Assembly (NCBI GenBank): GCA_903849645.1
Contig: CAINJJ010000009.1
Span: 62,001 to 126,000 of the forward strand
Length of the DNA stretch: 64,000 nucleotides
Reading direction: 5' to 3'
Source of the DNA: an uncultured Acidobacteriaceae bacterium
Lineage (GTDB): Bacteria; Acidobacteriota; Terriglobia; Terriglobales; Acidobacteriaceae
Positions 9,330 through 16,712 of the stretch are shown here, in pieces. How positions within the stretch are numbered: position 1 is the stretch's first letter; the number at the start of each line of letters is the position of its first letter. Made by a program: the position numbers and the translations under genes. The notes beneath the pieces were generated by a model. It ran no database searches, was not told the origin of the DNA, and saw only the letters and a list, made by a program, of their open reading frames with translations.

Positions 9330-10649
9330 CTAATCCATTCCGTGTTCGCTCGACTTGCCTGCGTGCATGGGGTCGTCCGGCGGCTTCGCGCTGTTTTTTG
9401 CCATCTCCAGCCGGCTCTCGGAGTCCACCAGGAATGTGCCTGCGGCGACTACCTTCTCGCCTTCCTTCAAACCCTTCACCACCTGCACCCGGTCGCCGAG
9501 CCGCCATCCTGTCTCCACGTCGCGCGATTCAAACTTGCCCTCTGCGGCTTCCACGAACACGCGCTTTGAAAGCCCTGAATCGAGCAGCGCCTCCGCCGGC
9601 ACCGTCAGCCCCTGCGGCAGCGCTACTTGAATCTCCACATTGACAAACATCTCCGGCCGCAGCGCGAACTTCGGATTGTCCGCTTCCAGCCGCAGCTTCA
9701 GCGTGCGCGTCACCGGATCCACCTCCGGCAGCACATTGCTCACCCGCGCGGTAAACGCTTCTCCGGTATCGGAGAGCGTAACCTTGGCCATCGTTCCCGG
9801 CCGTATCGCGCTCGCATCCTTGCCAAAGACCTGCGCCTCAATCCACACATGGCTCAAGTCCGCCACGCTGTAAAACTCGCTTTGCCTGTCAAATCGCATG
9901 CCCGCCGAAACGCTTCGGCTCAGTATGAATCCATCTGTCGGTGAAACCACATACACATCCTCGGGAATCTTGCGTGTCTCGCGCAGTTCTTCGATCTGCA
10001 CTTCGCTCATTCCCAGGTTGCGCAAGCGATCCGCGCGCGCCGAGGCGCTCGTCGCATTCAGGCTCTGCGGAGCCGGGTCCTTGGCGCCTCCAGTGGCCGC
10101 GCGGTCTCCGGCGCCGGGACTCACCCCGCGCTCGTTGGCTGACAGGTAGCCGCCCACCACGGCCAGAAACTCCGGCGAATAGATCACCGCCAGGTGCTGG
10201 TTCTTCTTGACGAAGTTGCCGACCGCGTCGTCCATCGTCTCTTTGACAAAGCCATCCGTCCCCATGTTCACGCGATACACGCGCGTCTGGTCCGGCGCCA
10301 CTCTGCCGAAGACGCGAATCGTCCCCTGACCCGAGTTCATCTGAACTTTTTCAAGCCGGATGCCATACAACTGCTGCGTCGCCGCGTCGATCGACCTGCC
10401 CGATGCCGGCGATTCGCTCGCAGCCGGCATCATCCTGGCCGCGTCTTCCGCATACACCGGCTCCAGGTCCATCCCGCAGTCGGGAGCGATTCCCGGCTTG
10501 TTCGAGCGGTAGGACGGGTGCATCGGGTCAACGTAATAAAGCACCACGTGCGCAGCCGCCGGAGCGCTCGCCGGACGAAGTCGACCGAAGGCAAAGCCCG
10601 CGATCACAGCCGCTATCAACGGAAGTACGTAAAGACCCTTGCGCGTCAC
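9330..10649 (-). CDS. CusB/HlyD-type RND efflux periplasmic adaptor with heavy-metal-binding N-terminal motif
   Basis: 439 aa. It starts at GTG 10649 with a GAGAGG ribosome site. An N-terminal membrane anchor or uncleaved signal (about 5-22) is followed by a short heavy-metal-binding motif (Asp-Pro-Met-His-Pro ... Pro-Asp-Cys-Gly-Met, about 40-62), then barrel-sandwich (lipoyl-like), alpha-hairpin and beta-barrel domains of the membrane fusion protein family. In the known CusABC-type systems this protein links an RND pump to an outer-membrane channel for copper or silver export. The first Cys of the metal motif is replaced by Val. No RND pump or TolC-like gene lies near it, which is unusual. 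It starts 14 bp after the end of the LolA-like gene and is very likely co-transcribed with it. Confidence 0.88.
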   Translation of the reverse strand: MTRKGLYVLPLIAAVIAGFAFGRLRPASAPAAAHVVLYYVDPMHPSYRSNKPGIAPDCGMDLEPVYAEDAARMMPAASESPASGRSIDAATQQLYGIRLEKVQMNSGQGTIRVFGRVAPDQTRVYRVNMGTDGFVKETMDDAVGNFVKKNQHLAVIYSPEFLAVVGGYLSANERGVSPGAGDRAATGGAKDPAPQSLNATSASARADRLRNLGMSEVQIEELRETRKIPEDVYVVSPTDGFILSRSVSAGMRFDRQSEFYSVADLSHVWIEAQVFGKDASAIRPGTMAKVTLSDTGEAFTARVSNVLPEVDPVTRTLKLRLEADNPKFALRPEMFVNVEIQVALPQGLTVPAEALLDSGLSKRVFVEAAEGKFESRDVETGWRLGDRVQVVKGLKEGEKVVAAGTFLVDSESRLEMAKNSAKPPDDPMHAGKSSEHGMD

Positions 10650-10663
10650 TTCAGGACCTCTCT

Positions 10664-11578
10664 CTATCGAGGTGAGAACTTTGCCAGTGTCGGTGCCGGT
10701 TTGTCGCTTGCTGCTGCATCCATCTGTGCCCTGGAGAAGAGGGCGTCACTCAGCGGAGGGTTTACTTCCACCTTGTCGAGAATGATTCTTTCCGAAATGG
10801 AAGACGACGAACTTGCCCCGCCAACCGCGGCGTCCTGCACCCGCGTCTCCAGTGTATAAGGAATCTGCAATCCGCCTGTCGAGCGATAGTCACGCAGGTA
10901 GATCTCCACCGGGCGATACTTGCCGTCAAGACGCCGCGGCACTCCATCCATCTTCGCCTCCAGAAAGGTCCCGGCGTCGATCCACACATGCGTCACCTGG
11001 CCTGACTTCGTGGTCAGGGCCAGCTTGTAGCATTCGCGGCCCTCCACCTTCTCCGTCCCGTTCAGTTCAACGGCAGTCCCCTTCGCCGCATAGTCCACTA
11101 TGGGGCCATCGATGTCCGACTGCAGCGAAGCAGTTGTCAGCTCCTCGGCCGTGTAAGGCTCCACGTCCATCCTGTTCAGAAACGGGCGGAGCTTCCAGCC
11201 ATTCGCGCCGTCATATACCTGCAATGCCTTCTGTCCTTTGAACTCGATCTCGATGCGCGATTTCCGTGGACGCTTGGCTTCCAGCACAAACGGCAACTGC
11301 ACCTGCTCCGCGGGTCGCGGCGCAGGCATCCCGGCCGCCGACTTCGGCGCTGCGGGCGTCGGAAGCGTGGGACGATTGTTGCCGCCTGCGTCCAGCTTGC
11401 CGGTCATCTTCAGCCCCTGCACACCGCGCCATGCCTGCAAGCCCCCGCGGGCCGCGACATTCCTGTCGGCAATCTCGGCAGCGGTCAGTTTCCCGGCCGG
11501 CTGCCTGCTTTCAGTGGCCGCCGCAAACGAAGTTGCGACTGCAATCACCAACCACAACGTCATCACTCTTCGAGACAT
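10664..11578 (-). CDS. LolA-like (outer-membrane lipoprotein-sorting fold) periplasmic protein
   Basis: 304 aa. The start is ATG 11578 with AGGAG about seven bases upstream; 26 further in-frame codons upstream lack a ribosome site. A Sec signal peptide spans residues 1-22 (after Ser-Arg-Arg). The remainder fits the LolA/LolB-type open beta-barrel seen in many Acidobacteriota proteins: an ADRNVAARGG-like opening helix, alternating strands carrying KxRIEIEFKGQ, and repeated paired strands ending in a V-x-x-N-P-P segment. It may bind a lipid or lipoprotein in the periplasm, but no ligand is shown. It is the first gene of the minus-strand operon with the CusB-like adaptor and faces the Crp/Fnr gene across a 660-bp gap. 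Confidence 0.75.
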   Translation of the reverse strand: MSRRVMTLWLVIAVATSFAAATESRQPAGKLTAAEIADRNVAARGGLQAWRGVQGLKMTGKLDAGGNNRPTLPTPAAPKSAAGMPAPRPAEQVQLPFVLEAKRPRKSRIEIEFKGQKALQVYDGANGWKLRPFLNRMDVEPYTAEELTTASLQSDIDGPIVDYAAKGTAVELNGTEKVEGRECYKLALTTKSGQVTHVWIDAGTFLEAKMDGVPRRLDGKYRPVEIYLRDYRSTGGLQIPYTLETRVQDAAVGGASSSSSISERIILDKVEVNPPLSDALFSRAQMDAAASDKPAPTLAKFSPR

Positions 11579-11671
11579 GTTCTTCTCCTCGTGCTTTCCA
11601 TGCGAAAGCAGGGTTCTTGTCGTGCAGAGGTTCTGCATCTGGCAAACATAGTCCAACCAGAAGAAATCCTA

Positions 11672-11687
11672 TTTGCTTAACGGCAAA
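11672..11687. promoter_or_regulatory. Candidate Crp/Fnr-family operator 1 (TTTGC-N6-GCAAA)
   Basis: A perfect 5-bp inverted repeat, TTTGCTTAACGGCAAA, 94 bp upstream of the LolA-like start codon. The arm spacing equals that of the second palindrome at 11841, and the general form (TTTG-N8-CAAA) is like the 14-16-bp dyads bound by Crp/Fnr-family dimers. The regulator assignment is inferred from the adjacent gene. Confidence 0.4.
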
Positions 11688-11840
11688 CTCGGCCCAATTG
11701 TTTGCGGCTCTGCATTGAAGCCGGCTGCCCGAAGCGCCATGCGCTCCAGGCCAAATGGACTGCCGCGCCGCGGATGCACGCATGGCGGCCCTCTCCCCCC
11801 CCTGAAATTCAGCGAATATTTCGAGTCGAGCCCATCCGTC

Positions 11841-11856
11841 TTTGCGATTTATCAAA
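11841..11856. promoter_or_regulatory. Candidate Crp/Fnr-family operator 2 (TTTG-N8-CAAA)
   Basis: TTTGCGATTTATCAAA. The inner 14 bases match eight of ten defined positions of the Fnr consensus TTGAT-N4-ATCAA. It lies about 80 bp upstream of the -35 element of the promoter that reads toward the Crp/Fnr gene. Confidence 0.4.
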
Positions 11857-11936
11857 GTGGGTCCAGGAATTCAACTATCCAATTGCTTTGTAATTCCCCT
11901 GTACCCTGGATCCATTTGAATTTCTGGCTTGCATCA

Positions 11937-11966
11937 TTGACATGCATTCGCACCACTGGTAATAAT
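11937..11966 (+). promoter_or_regulatory. Sigma-70-type promoter toward the Crp/Fnr gene
   Basis: TTGACA at 11937-11942, an 18-bp spacer and AATAAT at 11961-11966 (five of six matches). Transcription would begin near 11973, giving a leader of about 268 nt. A stem-loop (GAGCC...GGCTC, 11973-11994) lies at the very start of that leader. Confidence 0.5.
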
Positions 11967-12240
11967 CCAATCGAGCCTCCCCCCCTTGGGGCTCTCAATT
12001 TGTCAAGCAATTCAGAGGTCTGATTCTCGAGCGCTTTCCCGCTCTTTTGCGCTCGGCGCATCTGGAAAAACAGGATTCGCCTCCTGAACGAGCCCCCTCT
12101 CGCTCAGGAAGTGCATTACCACATCTGCTTCGTGCATGGATTCTGGCGCAGTTGCCGCGTGCGGCGCCAGGCTATCTCTCCATGCAGCGACGCGGGTGGT
12201 TATGTGTTTACCCGTTTTTGCCCCATGAAGGAGTGCCAAC

Positions 12241-13011
12241 TTGGTTTGGAGAGATTCTGAGACTGCGGCAGGTGCGCGTGGGCAAGGGCTGTCGAATCAT
12301 GAAGCAGAAGCGGCCAGGCTCCAGCCCGAGGACAGTTCCACGTTCGTCCACTCCTCTGCGCTGTTGAATGGGCTCTCCCCGTCGGAGCTCGCACAACTCA
12401 TGGCCGGGGCCCACGCCAGAACTTACAACCGCAATGAGACCCTCTTCATGCAGGGCCATCCAATTCGGCAGGTCGTACTGCTCCAGTCAGGCTGCGTAAA
12501 GCTCACCCAATTGAGTTCCAGTGGCAACGAAGTCATCCTGTGGCTCAACGGCAAGGGCGATGCGGTCGGCGCGCAAAGCCTCTTCTCCAACTGCAGCCAC
12601 AGTTGCTCTGCCCATGTGATTGAACAATGCAAGGCCCTGGTCTGGGACTCCGCGAAATTCGAGCGCATCCTCGCGGAGATGCCCTGCATTCGCAGGAATC
12701 TGATCCAGATTCAAATGAGCCAGTTGAATGAACTCGAACAGAGATTCCGTGAAATTGCCACGGAAAATGTCGCCCGGCGTTTGGCCTTTGCAATGGTCCG
12801 TCTCGCAAAGCAGGTCGGAAAGCAATCCCCTCAAGGCATCGAACTCTCCCTCACCCGCGAGGAGCTCGCCCAGTTGACCGGCACAACCCTGTTTACCATC
12901 AGCAGGCTGCTGTCAAAATGGACTGACCTGGGCATCGTGACCCCGCGGCGGGAGGCCGTCCTCATCAGGGATCTCAACGGCTTGAAGCTCCTGAGCGTTG
13001 AGCGGGACTGA
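12241..13011 (+). CDS. Crp/Fnr-family transcriptional regulator
   Basis: 256 aa. It starts at TTG 12241, seven bases after AAGGAG (12228-12233); no ATG in this frame fits. A cyclic-nucleotide-binding-like beta-roll spans about residues 42-140, a dimerisation helix about 150-190 and a winged helix-turn-helix about 200-245, with recognition helix around TTLFTISRLLSKW (215-227). Cysteines cluster at 118, 122, 130 and 149, not in the N-terminal Fnr arrangement, so a canonical Fnr Fe-S sensor is not supported; a redox or other signal remains possible. The cAMP-binding Arg/Ser pair is not evident. The divergent operon and two dyads upstream suggest it controls itself and the LolA/CusB genes (inference). 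Confidence 0.88.
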   Translation: MVWRDSETAAGARGQGLSNHEAEAARLQPEDSSTFVHSSALLNGLSPSELAQLMAGAHARTYNRNETLFMQGHPIRQVVLLQSGCVKLTQLSSSGNEVILWLNGKGDAVGAQSLFSNCSHSCSAHVIEQCKALVWDSAKFERILAEMPCIRRNLIQIQMSQLNELEQRFREIATENVARRLAFAMVRLAKQVGKQSPQGIELSLTREELAQLTGTTLFTISRLLSKWTDLGIVTPRREAVLIRDLNGLKLLSVERD

Positions 13012-13245
13012 TCAGCCTGCCTCAACTCAGGATTCACTACCTGCTGTCTCCCACGTATAGCCCATGCGGGTTGGCATAACTTCGCCATAACCTGGACGGC
13101 CGTGATCTCAAACCGGCATCCTGGGGCTTCACCCTCTTTTGCTCCCTTTGCTGCCGGATGCAACTCCCGCGTCCGCGCTTTGACCTTCTGCCGCCTTTCA
13201 TCACCGCAGAGGCGCGCGATCACTGCTCCCAGTCATCCCTCCCGC

Positions 13246-15069
13246 TCACGGTTTGGACGAGCGCGTCACCGCCGGCGTGGCGGCAATCGGCGGCTGTGGC
13301 TCTGCCGGCTGCGGCACGGGCTGCCCTGGGTCCGCGCCTGCCACCCCGGCCTTGTTCTCCCGAGCCCTGTAGGTCACATTGGTTCCCGTGCCAATGTCCA
13401 CCATGCGCAGGTTGTCGTCGGTCACTTCATTGAACCGGATGATGTGCGGCGTGATGGCAAACACAATCTCGTTCTGTGAGCGGTCCTTGGTCTCCTGCCC
13501 AAACAGATACTTGAGAATCGGGATCTTGGTCAGCCATGGATAGCCGCTCAGCGACTTGCTCTCCGAGTCTTCCAGAATGCCGCCGATCAGGTTTACCTCG
13601 CCGTCCATCAGCCGCGCCTCGTGCTCGATCCGGCGCTGCCCGATCGTCGGCTGGCTGATGCCGCCCAGATTCTGCACGCCCGTCACGGACGAGATCTCCA
13701 GCGACATCTTCAGCGTCACCTCATGCTCGGAGTGAACATAAGGAGTGATGTCGATGTTCACGCCCACATCCAGATACTGGAACTGCGTATTCACGCTCCC
13801 GCCCAGCCCGCTCTGAAAGGATCCCGTCGCAATCGGCACGCGGTCGCCAATCTTCAGCGTCGATTTCTCGCTGTCAATGGCACGAATCTCCGGCCGCTGA
13901 ATCACCTTGGTATTGCTGTCCGATGCCAGAGCCGCAAATGAGGCGCCAGGGATCGACACCTGCACATCGTTGGCAGTCAGGCCCGTGAACGTGTTCAGCG
14001 TGATCCCCGAGCCCGAGCCCGAGCCGGAACCCGAAGACGTCGATCCAATTGGAGACAGCGTCACCGTCGCGCTTGTCGGAGGGTTGGTGCCGATGGTGCT
14101 CAACCGGCTCCGGCTCACTTCCATCACCGTTACGTCAATCACCACCTCTGACTTGGGCTTGTCGATATCCTCAATCAGCTTCGCCGCCAGAATCATCTGG
14201 TCGGGCGTGCCCCGCACGGTCAGCGACCGCTGCTCCGGAGTCACCTGGATCCGGTTGATGTCCAGAATCCCCTTGATGGTGCCTGCCGCCTGCTGCAGCT
14301 CGGCTGGAGTGGCCGCGTTGCGCAGGTAGAAGGTGCGCATCACGTTCTGCTCCAGTTCCTTGCGCTTGCCCCCGTTGTCGCTCGTCACCATGATGGTGTT
14401 CGACGAGACCGGCCGCCAGAAGGTCTTCGACTGCATCGCCAGCATCGCCAGGGCGTCGCGCACCGTCACATCCTTCAACTCAAAGTTGATCTTCGGCGCC
14501 TTGTACTCCGGATCAATCAGCACATTAAATCCCGCCAGCTTGCCGATCGTCTTGTACACCGAGTCCACGGTCGTGGAAAGATGCAGAGAGAGCGGCGTGT
14601 TCGCGGCCAGTTCCAGCGCCGCGGGTCCGTCCGCATTCTGCGCCGCCTTTTCCAATGAGGTGCTCACCTTGGCCCTCACCGAGTTCTCCATCTCCAGCGC
14701 CTGCTTCTGAATCAGGTCTGTGGTCTTGCGAACCTCCTGCATGGCGCCAAAGTTGCTCGGGTCGATCTGCGTGGCAAGCCGGAACTCCGCCATCGCCTCC
14801 TGCAGCTTGCCGCCGTCGCGCAACACTTCGCCGGCCTTGATATGTTGCGCCGAGGCGTAGAAGCGCATCCGCAGAAAGGCCGCCATGAACTTGGGGTCCA
14901 TGGGCTTTTCGTCGTGCGCCTGCTTGTACGCTTCGAATGCGGCATCGTAGTCGTTGTTCTTCTCGGCGCGCGCGCCCGCGCTATAGGCCGTCTCGGCCCG
15001 TCTCGCGACGGCCGGAACGGCTACAGCGCCTATCAAAATCATCCAGAAAACGATCCGGAGCCGTCTCAT
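13246..15069 (-). CDS. Secretin-family outer-membrane protein with N-terminal TPR and STN domains
   Basis: 607 aa. The start is ATG 15069 with GAGG upstream; 68 in-frame codons before it look non-coding. Order: signal peptide (1-22), TPR-like helices (about 28-125), STN domain (about 165-240), secretin N-domain (about 265-340), a Gly/Ser-rich linker, then the type II/III secretin core (about 400-555) with the characteristic VNLIGGIL and PWLTKIPILKYLFG segments, and a Pro-rich tail. In known systems secretins form the outer-membrane ring of type II secretion or type IV pili. No ATPase, pseudopilin or platform gene lies within this window, so its partner machine must be elsewhere. The TPR-secretin arrangement is typical of Acidobacteriota GspD/PilQ-like proteins. 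Confidence 0.88.
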   Translation of the reverse strand: MRRLRIVFWMILIGAVAVPAVARRAETAYSAGARAEKNNDYDAAFEAYKQAHDEKPMDPKFMAAFLRMRFYASAQHIKAGEVLRDGGKLQEAMAEFRLATQIDPSNFGAMQEVRKTTDLIQKQALEMENSVRAKVSTSLEKAAQNADGPAALELAANTPLSLHLSTTVDSVYKTIGKLAGFNVLIDPEYKAPKINFELKDVTVRDALAMLAMQSKTFWRPVSSNTIMVTSDNGGKRKELEQNVMRTFYLRNAATPAELQQAAGTIKGILDINRIQVTPEQRSLTVRGTPDQMILAAKLIEDIDKPKSEVVIDVTVMEVSRSRLSTIGTNPPTSATVTLSPIGSTSSGSGSGSGSGITLNTFTGLTANDVQVSIPGASFAALASDSNTKVIQRPEIRAIDSEKSTLKIGDRVPIATGSFQSGLGGSVNTQFQYLDVGVNIDITPYVHSEHEVTLKMSLEISSVTGVQNLGGISQPTIGQRRIEHEARLMDGEVNLIGGILEDSESKSLSGYPWLTKIPILKYLFGQETKDRSQNEIVFAITPHIIRFNEVTDDNLRMVDIGTGTNVTYRARENKAGVAGADPGQPVPQPAEPQPPIAATPAVTRSSKP

Positions 15070-15471
15070 GTCGCCTCGATTGCTCAAGCGGAAATACCCA
15101 TGAACGAACGTATGCGATGGCCGCAGAAACCACTTTGCGCTAAAGCAAAGACGCTTTCTTTTACGCTCTCCCCGCCCGCCCCGGTCCCTATCCGTAGCGG
15201 CCGGTCGCCCGGGCCCAGCCAGGTTTTCCACAGCCCGCGGCATACAAACAGCAAAAAGTACCAAGACAGGCACCCTTTATCCACGCATTTTTTTGTTGCG
15301 GCGGTAGTTCCCGTCTGCTTATCCACGCATACTCTTGGCATAATCGCAGCAAGAGCGGTTCCTCAGTAACTGTTCCAAGAGCCAGGACCGGGGGGCGGCG
15401 TCAAGAACAGGCCTTCATGGATGAATTCCAGACACCTTACCCTGCCGGCCCACCCACGGGAGCACTGAAGA
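15070..15471. other. 402-bp divergent intergenic region with DnaA-box-like repeats
   Basis: This is the gap between the secretin gene (minus) and the MerR-HTH/TPR gene (plus). It contains TTTTCCACA at 15224, TTATCCACG at 15277 and 15319 (all in one orientation), a T-rich tract at 15288-15295 and a CATAAT hexamer near 15340 that could serve as a -10 element. No convincing small gene is seen. Confidence 0.5.
15277..15330 (+). repeat. Direct repeat TTATCCACGCAT, two copies 42 bp apart
   Basis: Identical 12-mers at 15277-15288 and 15319-15330. The first nine bases differ from the DnaA-box consensus TTATNCACA only at the last position. A third related box, TTTTCCACA, lies at 15224-15232. Confidence 0.55.
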
Positions 15472-16425
15472 GTGACCAGCTATAGCCGCCAGGACGTACT
15501 ACGCATCCTGCAGATCACCTCCCGCCAGCTTCAAGGCTGGGAGCGCGCTGAGATCGTTCCCCAGCAGCAGACCTACACCTTCCAGGACCTCGGACAGCTC
15601 CGCACCGTCCGCGCCCTTCGCGAAGACGACATCTCCGCGGCCTCCATCCGCCACTCCATCGTCGCCATGAAGGCCGTCGCGGGCATGACCAACCCGCTCC
15701 TCGAGGCATCGCTCGTCCGCACCGGAACCCGCCTCGCCTTCCGCCATCACGGCGCCGTCGTGGACCCCATCCGCCGCCAGTTGCTCTTTGACTTCGAGCG
15801 CATCGACCGGCCCGGAGCGGCCTCCGTCCCTGCCCCCTTGCGCCGACCCGGAACCGTTCGGCCCCCCGGCATCCCCGACCTCTTTCTGGCCGCCGTCCAG
15901 GCGGAGGAAGCCGGCGAAAAGCAGCGCGCCATCGAACTCTACGAGCAGATCATCGACCTCGACCCCGCCTACGCACCGGCCTATATCAACCTCGGCACCG
16001 TCCACTTCCATCTCCGCCAGTTTGACCGGGCCGAAACCCTCTACCGCCTGGCCACCGAAACCGACCCCGGCTACGTGCTCGCCTTCTTTGACCTCGGCAA
16101 CGTCCTTGACGAGTTGCAGCGCATGGACGAGTCCATCGTCGCCTACCGGCGCGCCATCGCCCTCGCCCCCCGCTATGCCGACGCCCACTACAACCTCGCG
16201 CTCGCCCATGAGCGCAAAGGGCAGCGCCGGCCCGCCCTTCGCCACTGGCAGGCCTATATCCGGCTGGACAAGAGCGGCCCCTGGGCCGACCATGCCCGCT
16301 CCCAGATTCACAAGCTGCTCAGCCGCGAAAAGCTCTCCATCGCCTGGCGCGCCGCCTGCTTCATCCCCCCCCGCAAAGAAAAGGCCGCGCTCGCCGTCGT
16401 TCCCAGGAGCGCACTCGTCTCCTGA
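15472..16425 (+). CDS. MerR-type HTH domain fused to TPR repeats
   Basis: 317 aa. It starts at GTG 15472 with GGGAG about ten bases upstream; an in-frame ATG at 15421 is cut off by a stop. Residues 1-70 form a MerR-like winged HTH (YSRQDVLRIL...RQLQGWE, then a Phe-x-Asp-Leu wing). From about 140 to 275 there are three to four tetratricopeptide repeats with the usual AYINLGTVHF and AHYNLALAHE signatures. No effector-binding domain or cysteine sensor is present, so the TPR part probably binds a protein partner. It is divergent from the TPR-secretin gene. A role as protein-responsive regulator is inference; the domain calls are firm. Confidence 0.82.
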   Translation: MTSYSRQDVLRILQITSRQLQGWERAEIVPQQQTYTFQDLGQLRTVRALREDDISAASIRHSIVAMKAVAGMTNPLLEASLVRTGTRLAFRHHGAVVDPIRRQLLFDFERIDRPGAASVPAPLRRPGTVRPPGIPDLFLAAVQAEEAGEKQRAIELYEQIIDLDPAYAPAYINLGTVHFHLRQFDRAETLYRLATETDPGYVLAFFDLGNVLDELQRMDESIVAYRRAIALAPRYADAHYNLALAHERKGQRRPALRHWQAYIRLDKSGPWADHARSQIHKLLSREKLSIAWRAACFIPPRKEKAALAVVPRSALVS

Positions 16426-16712
16426 CCTTCCTCTTTTCATCCTGTGCAACGCCAAACAGCAAATAATTCGCCTCCCCGCGCAACTTTCTGCGTATTCTGG
16501 AGTCTACTCAGACGAAAACAGCCGCCGTGCGCCTGTTCTGGCTCTCCCCGGCGGCAAAACGTCTCCCGCTTCTTCTTGGTATCCTGAAGTGCTTTCTGCG
16601 CTCGAATGCACCGGGCGCAGATGCTATTGCCTTGGCGGTCAATCGATCCCGAACTCCCGCTCAGGTCTCCGGATGCCCGAACTTCAAAAAACCAGAATCG
16701 ACAAGGATGGCA

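Larger units (their letters stand above)
11579..12240. other. 662-bp divergent intergenic region with two palindromes and a promoter
   Basis: This is the gap between the LolA-like/CusB operon (minus) and the Crp/Fnr gene (plus). It is visibly richer in A and T than its flanks. It holds the two TTTG-N8-CAAA palindromes, a sigma-70-like promoter reading toward the regulator and a small stem-loop, all listed separately. No open frame inside it has a convincing ribosome site or protein-like composition. The layout suggests joint control of both transcription units by the regulator. Confidence 0.6.

Noticed and set aside
12241-13011. Calling the regulator Fnr with an Fe-S cluster
   Set aside because: The N-terminal cysteine cluster of Fnr is missing; its cysteines are scattered in the sensor domain.
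15224-15330. Chromosomal replication origin
   Set aside because: Only three imperfect DnaA-like boxes, and no dnaA, dnaN, gidA or parAB nearby.
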